Assembly (NCBI GenBank): GCA_905250125.1
Contig: CAJNOL010000987.1
Coordinates: 1,093-65,092 of the forward strand
Origin: Rotaria sordida
Lineage: Eukaryota > Rotifera > Eurotatoria > Philodinida > Philodinidae
DNA length: 64,000 nt
Direction: 5' to 3'
Each line of letters opens with the position of its first letter. Within the stretch, counting starts at the first letter, position 1. Under the pieces are notes generated by a model. That model did no database searches, was not told the DNA's origin, and saw only the letters and a list, made by a program, of their open reading frames with translations. A program made the position numbers and the translations under genes. Of the stretch, positions 58,329 to 64,000 are shown in pieces.

Positions 58329-60113
58329 ATGAATATGAACATGTTCATTAAAAAAATAATTCTTTCTTTATTCATCTTTCAATTTCCAGTTATATCAGGT
58401 AAATAAATCGAAAATTGAATCAAATTTATCTCATTATTTATTTAAATCCATATTAGCAAGTAGATATGGTGCATTTTGTAATAGTGATAGTGATTGTGAT
58501 CAATATCAAACATGTTTAAATAAACTTTGTCTTTGTAATCTGAATGAAAGACGTTTTTGGACAGGTTTAATTAATTAAAAATAAAATTTTTCTTTTTAAA
58601 ATATTTTCTATAGGAACAATGTGTGCTATATGTGCGAAAGAATATATTGTAACACGTAAAAAAAGTTCTTGAATAAAATTTATAATATACATTTTTTTGT
58701 AAGTATGAATAGGAGATAGATGTTATAAATATTTTTATGAATTAAAAACATGGGAAGCATCTAGAATTCATTGTCGTGCTCAATATGCTGATTTAGTGAC
58801 ATGGCGTGATAATCATGATGAACAATTTATTCGACCTCTTATACAAAGTTGGGTATCTACACCTCTTTTTGTACAGACATGGTATTTGATGCTGAAACCA
58901 AAACCAAATCAGCCGTATGTTATATGGGCTGGTGCTAAGATAACTTCATTAAAACGTAAGTTATATAATGTTTTTTTGTTATAATGATTAGTGAAGATCA
59001 GAAGAAATGAAATTCTTTTATAGCATATACTATTCAATGGATGGATCCTGATGGAATGAAATTAGACTTGACTAGTACCGAATGGTGTGATCCAACAGAT
59101 CATTCAGGTTATTCATTACAAAAAGAACCAACATCAGAAACTAGACAAGGTATAATAATATACATGATTGCTCTTTTTACTATCGGATATAGAATTTTGG
59201 GAAACGAGGACGATTTTGATCATAAAACGTGCTTTGAAATTTATTAGAGATTGTGTCAGTTCATTTTCGAGTATTTCTTTGTTGATGAAAGAACCATCCG
59301 AGGTGACACTCAAGTGACTCTACGTAATGGCTGGGATCTCATTTCCAATGCAAGCTATCACCTCGAATGATTCTCTAGTGAAAAAAATATTTCGAAACGG
59401 ACGAGCGATCGTCTCTCAAAATTCACCACAGGTTCATTCTATTACCTTTTTTAAGGTCCGAATGGTACTGAACGTGAAGAATGTGTTACATACAATTTTG
59501 GTCTACCAGGCTCAAATTTTCTCTGCTTGTCAAATGATTACTGTAGTCAAAAATATCCATTTATATGCGAAATGAATGCTGCTAGTATGAAATTAGCTAG
59601 TTCTACGCATTATGGTATGTAAAACAAAAATAAATAAAAGAGATTTCAAGTAGATTTGAGAATCCTGATTACAATTCATTTATGACTTTTTTTTATGCAG
59701 ATACTAATAATGTTGGCATTTCATCCGGAACAGATCAAGGTACTTCATTTGAAACAAATGGTAACACAATCGATTTTGAAGAACTACCATCTCCTCCAAC
59801 AAAAGATCCTAATTTTACTGCGGAAAATCTTGGTTCAGCAGGAGCTGTATGTTATAAATCGTAATTTTTTTCTCTGTAAAAACAATTGTTCTATTTCTAT
59901 TTTCAGCTTAAAGAAGAGTCAGGTTTTCTAACAACGACAAATATAATTATAATTGCTATTGTAGGAGCAGTTCTTATTATTGGAGCCATTGCTGGATATA
60001 TATTTATAAAAAATAAAAAAAAAAGTACACTTAATCCTACTGGTAGAAATGAAGGTGCAACTCAAAGTAGACCAAGTTTTGCTAGTTCAATTGGAAGCAT
60101 GGCGGATGAATAG
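58329..60113 (+). CDS. Single-pass membrane protein with C-type lectin-like domain, 8 exons
   Basis: Exons 58329-58398, 58457-58564, 58614-58655, 58713-58955, 59024-59149, 59456-59614, 59701-59846 and 59907-60113 keep phase and give 366 residues. Signal peptide at 1-22 (hydrophobic FIKKIILSLFIFQFPVI). A short Cys-rich EGF/EB-like stretch follows (FCNSDSDCDQYQTCLNKLC). A C-type lectin-like domain runs from about 75 to 240: CYKYFYELKTWEASRIHCR, VIWAGAKI, then C...FLCLSNDYCSQKYPFICE. The EPN/QPD and WND calcium motifs are not evident, so sugar binding is doubtful. A Thr/Ser-rich stalk precedes a TM helix (about 310-332) and a short basic cytoplasmic tail. It acts at the cell surface, in adhesion or recognition (inference). 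Confidence 0.85.
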
Positions 60114-61165
60114 AAGAAAAAAAAAGACACAAGATTTATCATCATCATAAGAAATATTCAAATAATTTTATTATTATTCTTATTATTTATTCAGTTGAAT
60201 TTTAATTCAGTTTAATAAGTTTTAAAATATTAAATAAATTTAGTTTAAAAATAATTTTAGTGATTAATGTGATGTTATTTTTTATTTTTGACTGTATAAT
60301 TTTAAATAAAAGATTTTTTTCGTCCTCATTCATAGTTTGATCCATTGTATGAAGAAGAATTTTGAGAAAGAATTCAATGTATGACTGTTCTCAATTGGAA
60401 TGGAATTCGTTTCAATCGTTAGTTTCTTTCAAAAGACTTAGTGTCACTAAATATCTCATTTTATCGCTTTCGACTCATATGACTAAACTGCACAAGTGTA
60501 CTGGAGTGGAGCTATTGACAAGTTAGGTCTAGGAGAAAATCAGGCATTTAATGCTGACAAAACCTCGAAAATAATAAAATCTAACTATAAGTCTATACTT
60601 TATTGATAAAGTTTTCTATGATTTTAAAACCAAACTTTTCACTATTCTCATATGATTCATTAGTTTTAAACAACATCAAATTTTCTTTTACTCATTGACA
60701 TTGAATACGACGTCAATACAATTGATCGACTTTTAATTGATAAATTAGATCTGTCTCAAAGACTCAATTATGTGACAATCGAAAACTATTATGAACTATG
60801 TAAACATTCATTTAAATTCTAAAAAATGTTTACCAAAAAAAACTTAGATAGAAAATTTCATTGGCTATTAAAGTCACTATCTCGATTTGAGCTAATTGCT
60901 TAACATTATAGAAAAATATATTTTCGTTAAACTTTTTTTCATCACCTTACGCATAGAAATTATCTACATGGAATAATATATGAATAGTATGCTATTCAAA
61001 TTTCAATGTAACTAGAAATAAGTCTTTTACAGATATCTTTTTCATATTTCAAAAAAAAACAACAAATAAAATTCATCTTCTAAAAAAAATCTATCCGTTC
61101 GTTTTGTTTACAATAAATAAATAAATAAAACTAGTTAAGAAATCTATATGAAACAATTGTCTATA
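60114..61165. other. Convergent intergenic with an arm of the 849-2030 element
   Basis: 60840-60960 contains TTGGCTATTAAAGTCACTAT, CGATTTGAGCTAATTGCTTA and a run like 1975-2090, that is, one end of the first element of the window. No gene is seen. The lectin (+) and NCAPH (-) genes converge here. Confidence 0.6.
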
Positions 61166-63789
61166 TTATTTTTTTTGTATAAACAAATTATCATTAGATG
61201 TTGAATGAAGATAATAACGTTGTGTTGTAGCACATAAATGTAATAATTGACTAAAAACAAGTGGTAATGAATAATTATCATGAAGTGTTTCGAGTAAATC
61301 ATCAAGATTTATCGTTTTTACTGAATCATGTTCATTCATATATGACATTATTAATGAACGAAGTTCAAGAAATATTTTATTATTTTCTTGTTCTTCATTT
61401 GAATGATATGTAGCTGCATCAAGTATGTGTTCCATATCGGTTTGAAGACGAATATCAACATCTTCTTGTATATCTTCATTAAAATCATGAGTAAATAAAG
61501 GTGAGGTTGGTGGTGACAATGATGAAATTAATACATTTTCATTAAGTACATCGGTTATAGGTATAGAAGGTGAACGAATAGTTCGAGAAAATGATTGATC
61601 AATTTTTGTTGAATATCGTTCTCGAACTGTTAAATGATGAATAGTAATTGTTGGATAAATAAAAATCGATACAATCGATGATGGACAATCTAAAAAAGAA
61701 AACAAAATTTATTTTGAATAAAACTATTTATATTTACAAGAAAAATCAAATAAATCTATAAATAGTTATGAGAAATTTGTTAATTTGAGTATAAATTTAG
61801 TATTGATTAGAGAGATTTGTATTAACTACTTTCATGAGTACAAACATTAAGATACATTTTCGTTTTTACATATATGTTACAGTCATACAGTTCTGCGATA
61901 ATTGATAAAAATCCATAAAATATTTGCTAACCACTTGGTGAAAGTCTAATTGACGAAGAACACGATTTCTCTTAGTAAAGAATGAATCATTGCTGATTAA
62001 AGATTATTTGATCAAGTTTATATCAACATTTTATTGATTGAACATAGAATTCAAAATCGGACTGTTGTACCCTTTTCCAAATTTATGTTTAGAATTTTTG
62101 TGAGACTCATAGGTCAACAATTATGAACAAATCTAAATACATCAATAGAATAAGTAAATATCTCGATGATCAATATTCTGTAAGGTGTCTATTAGTAATG
62201 AGAAATTTGGTAAAAGGAAACTCTCAGCTCTTAGCTGACTTTGTAGAGAACAGTCTCAACGTTTCTGTTGTGTAAAATAATCATTAATAGAACGTATACA
62301 ATGAGGACCATCATTATTGTGAAGACTTATAATTCAAAAAAAAATTCATAATATGATACAGTTAAGGAAAAGAAAGTGGAATTAAACGAAAAAGATGTTA
62401 TAAAATGAGACATCTCCGATCTTTTCATGATCTTCCTTCATCGAACTACATTCAAAGTATAGAAAACCTCAAAGCGTCAAATATGGTAAAACCATTGAAA
62501 TTTTCAATAAAAAGAACAAAAAAAAAATGCTTTTTCTATAAATTGAATGCAGTTTGATGAACGAAGGTCATGGAGAAATCAAAGATATCTCATTTTGTTC
62601 TATCAAATAAAATATTTTCATAAAAGCTTTGCATAGAAACTAGAAAGCTGTCTTGGTTTTCTACAGATCTTACTAATATTGATTTATTCTATGTTTATAT
62701 AGATATTTATTTTCGTTTAATATAAATTTATATTGAATTTAATTGTTATAAGTAATGAAAACTAATTTTTTAATTCTACTAACCTTTAATTAATTTATCA
62801 AAATGATTTCGATTTAATTTTTTAATAAAAAATTGTGTTTGTTCAATTTTAATTTTATTTGTTAATGGTTTCATTTTATGAAAACGAAAATGTTCTTGTT
62901 GTTCATCTGTAAGACCATTACGAAATATATTAAGATCAATATCTTGTTTTAATTTTTTTCTTCGATTTTTATTTATTATAATTTTTTTCTTTTCAATAAA
63001 TTTTTCATGTTCAATTATATTTTCATTATTCCATGATGATTCTTGATCATCATATATAGATATAGGTAATGGAATATCATTATCATTCAATGTTGATCTA
63101 TGTATAACTGGTGATAATTTATTAACTACATCAATTAATTGTTCAGATTCTTGTTGTAGATAAATTTCATTAGTTTCAATTAATTGATTATGAAAAAGAA
63201 GATCAAATATCATCGGTCGATTATCATTTATCCAAAATTGTTTATTTCCTATTGGTACATTTTTTTGAAAAAGTTTAAGATCAAATAAAGATGTTCGATC
63301 AAGAAAAAAATTTTTTGATGAATTTAAATTTATTTTAGTTAAATCATTACATATAAATGAACGACGATTTTCTTCTTTAGGTTTTTTCTTTTTTTCTTGA
63401 ATAATTTTTTTTGTTTGATTTTCTTCTTGTTTATGAATAATAATTGATTCTGATTGTTGATTTTCATTTGAAATACTTTCATCATGTTTATTATCCGATG
63501 ATGATGATTGAAATGTATTTATTAATTTATAAAGTGCATCAACACGACGAGAATAAATACATGTTGATGCTGTTATTAATTGTGCTATATTTAAAAATTT
63601 ACGACTTTCACCATCTTCAAAACGATCAACATCATTACTAACATCAATTAAATGATCTAATATAGAAAATTCATCAAAAGCATTTGATGTTGTTATTGTA
63701 CTTGGTCGTTGGATTAATGTTGCAATAGTTAATCGAGCATTAGATAAAAGTGCTGATGGTTCACTCTGACTACTTGATAACGATAGCAT
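61166..63789 (-). CDS. NCAPH: Condensin subunit 2 (kleisin NCAPH/Barren), 2 exons
   Basis: Exon 63789-62784 and exon 61689-61166 join in phase (509 residues) across a 1,094-bp intron. The N-terminal kleisin part reads TTSNAFDEFSILDHLIDV...FLNIAQLITASTCIYSRRVDALY, as in NCAPH, then a basic KEKKKKPKEENRR-like stretch (about 130-150) and FFLDRTSLFDL. The C-terminal winged-helix part reads NYSLPLVFSQLLHLCATTQRYYL-STSNDNLFIQ, as in the family C-terminus that binds SMC4. NCAPH bridges SMC2 and SMC4 in condensin I for mitotic chromosome compaction. Most relatives are near 700-740 residues, so the central HEAT-binding region is shortened. An upstream ATG at 63903 would add a hydrophobic leader, which I reject as 5' UTR. 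Confidence 0.82.
62390..62605. repeat. Foldback element in NCAPH intron
   Basis: AAAATGAGACATCTCCGATC (62402) and CTTCCTTCATCGAACTACAT (62431) are mirrored by ATGCAGTTTGATGAACGAAG (62547) and GATATCTCATTTT (62583). Arms about 70 bp, spacer about 70 bp, about 80% identity. Confidence 0.72.
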
Positions 63790-64000
63790 TTTAGTTTTGA
63801 AAGGAAAAAAAATAAACATAGACGAGGGACATATAGATAAATATAGAGAGAAAAGAAAAGAAAAGAAAAGAAAATTCATGAAAACAAATGAATCATTATC
63901 CATTGGAAATATGTGTTTGTTCGTTTGTTAATCAACTATTTCTGAAAGACATATTTTTCTTTATATGTTAGTTGCATAGTCTTTTGAATGGCAAGGTTCA

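Noticed and set aside
63790-63903. Extended N-terminus of NCAPH from ATG 63903
   Set aside because: Would add a hydrophobic Phe-rich leader foreign to a nuclear kleisin; taken as 5' UTR.

Overview
The window looks like nuclear DNA of a small-genome metazoan, most probably a bdelloid rotifer (Rotaria-like). This is inference. The DNA is strongly AT-rich. Genes are split by many short AT-rich introns (about 50-80 nt) plus a few long introns stuffed with repeats. Protein families are animal (CHFR, KDM4, HS3ST, SLCO, SUMF2, TDP2, NCAPH). G-rich tracts follow the hexamer TGTGGG, which I recall as the bdelloid telomere repeat. There is no operon logic, no rRNA or tRNA, and no CRISPR.

Layout. 1-430: last two exons of an unrecognised + strand gene. 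430-6.3 kb: repeat-rich intergenic DNA with two foldback elements (849-2030, 2440-3310) and their diverged relatives. 6.4-14.0 kb: a 14-exon CHFR gene (FHA, RING, PBZ) with large inverted-repeat elements in two introns. 14.15-21.6 kb: a KDM4 histone demethylase (JmjN, JmjC, one PHD; no Tudor), also with element-filled introns. 22.4 kb: a 100-N gap. 22.9-25.1 kb (-): heparan sulfate 3-O-sulfotransferase. 27.4-30.6 kb (+): a protein joining a UBZ4-like zinc finger, a U-box and a pseudokinase. 32.6-34.0 kb (-): a TDP2 paralogue that has lost most catalytic residues. 36.9-37.3 kb (-): a small His/Cys-rich gene. 38.7-39.4 kb: a HEAT-repeat pseudogene abutting a telomere-like hairpin and split by a MITE. 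40.0-40.9 kb (+): an intronless SAM methyltransferase. 42.3-42.9 kb (-): the C-terminal part of an LRR/F-box-like protein. 45.6-47.2 kb (-): a 5'-truncated SLCO transporter with an in-frame stop. 47.3-48.0 kb (+): a 3'-truncated SUMF2-like gene. 48.9-50.6 kb (-): a coiled-coil/Gly-Ser-rich protein. 53.2-53.5 kb (-): a Cys-rich fragment. 58.3-60.1 kb (+): a membrane C-type lectin. 61.2-63.8 kb (-): condensin subunit NCAPH.

Gene relationships. Several products act on chromatin or on ubiquitin and DNA-damage signalling (CHFR, KDM4, UBZ/U-box protein, TDP2-like, NCAPH). They lie on both strands in no evident unit, so I read this as ordinary gene neighbourhood and not as a system. The strongest non-genic signals are five TGTGGG-type tracts, four of them inverted hairpins, and about fifteen foldback or MITE-like elements. 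Several of the foldbacks fall into families repeated within the window. Several genes end at such repeats, which suggests breakage and repair.

Exon boundaries were set by hand from GT/AG sites and phase agreement. All homology statements are from recognition of family motifs, not from searches.
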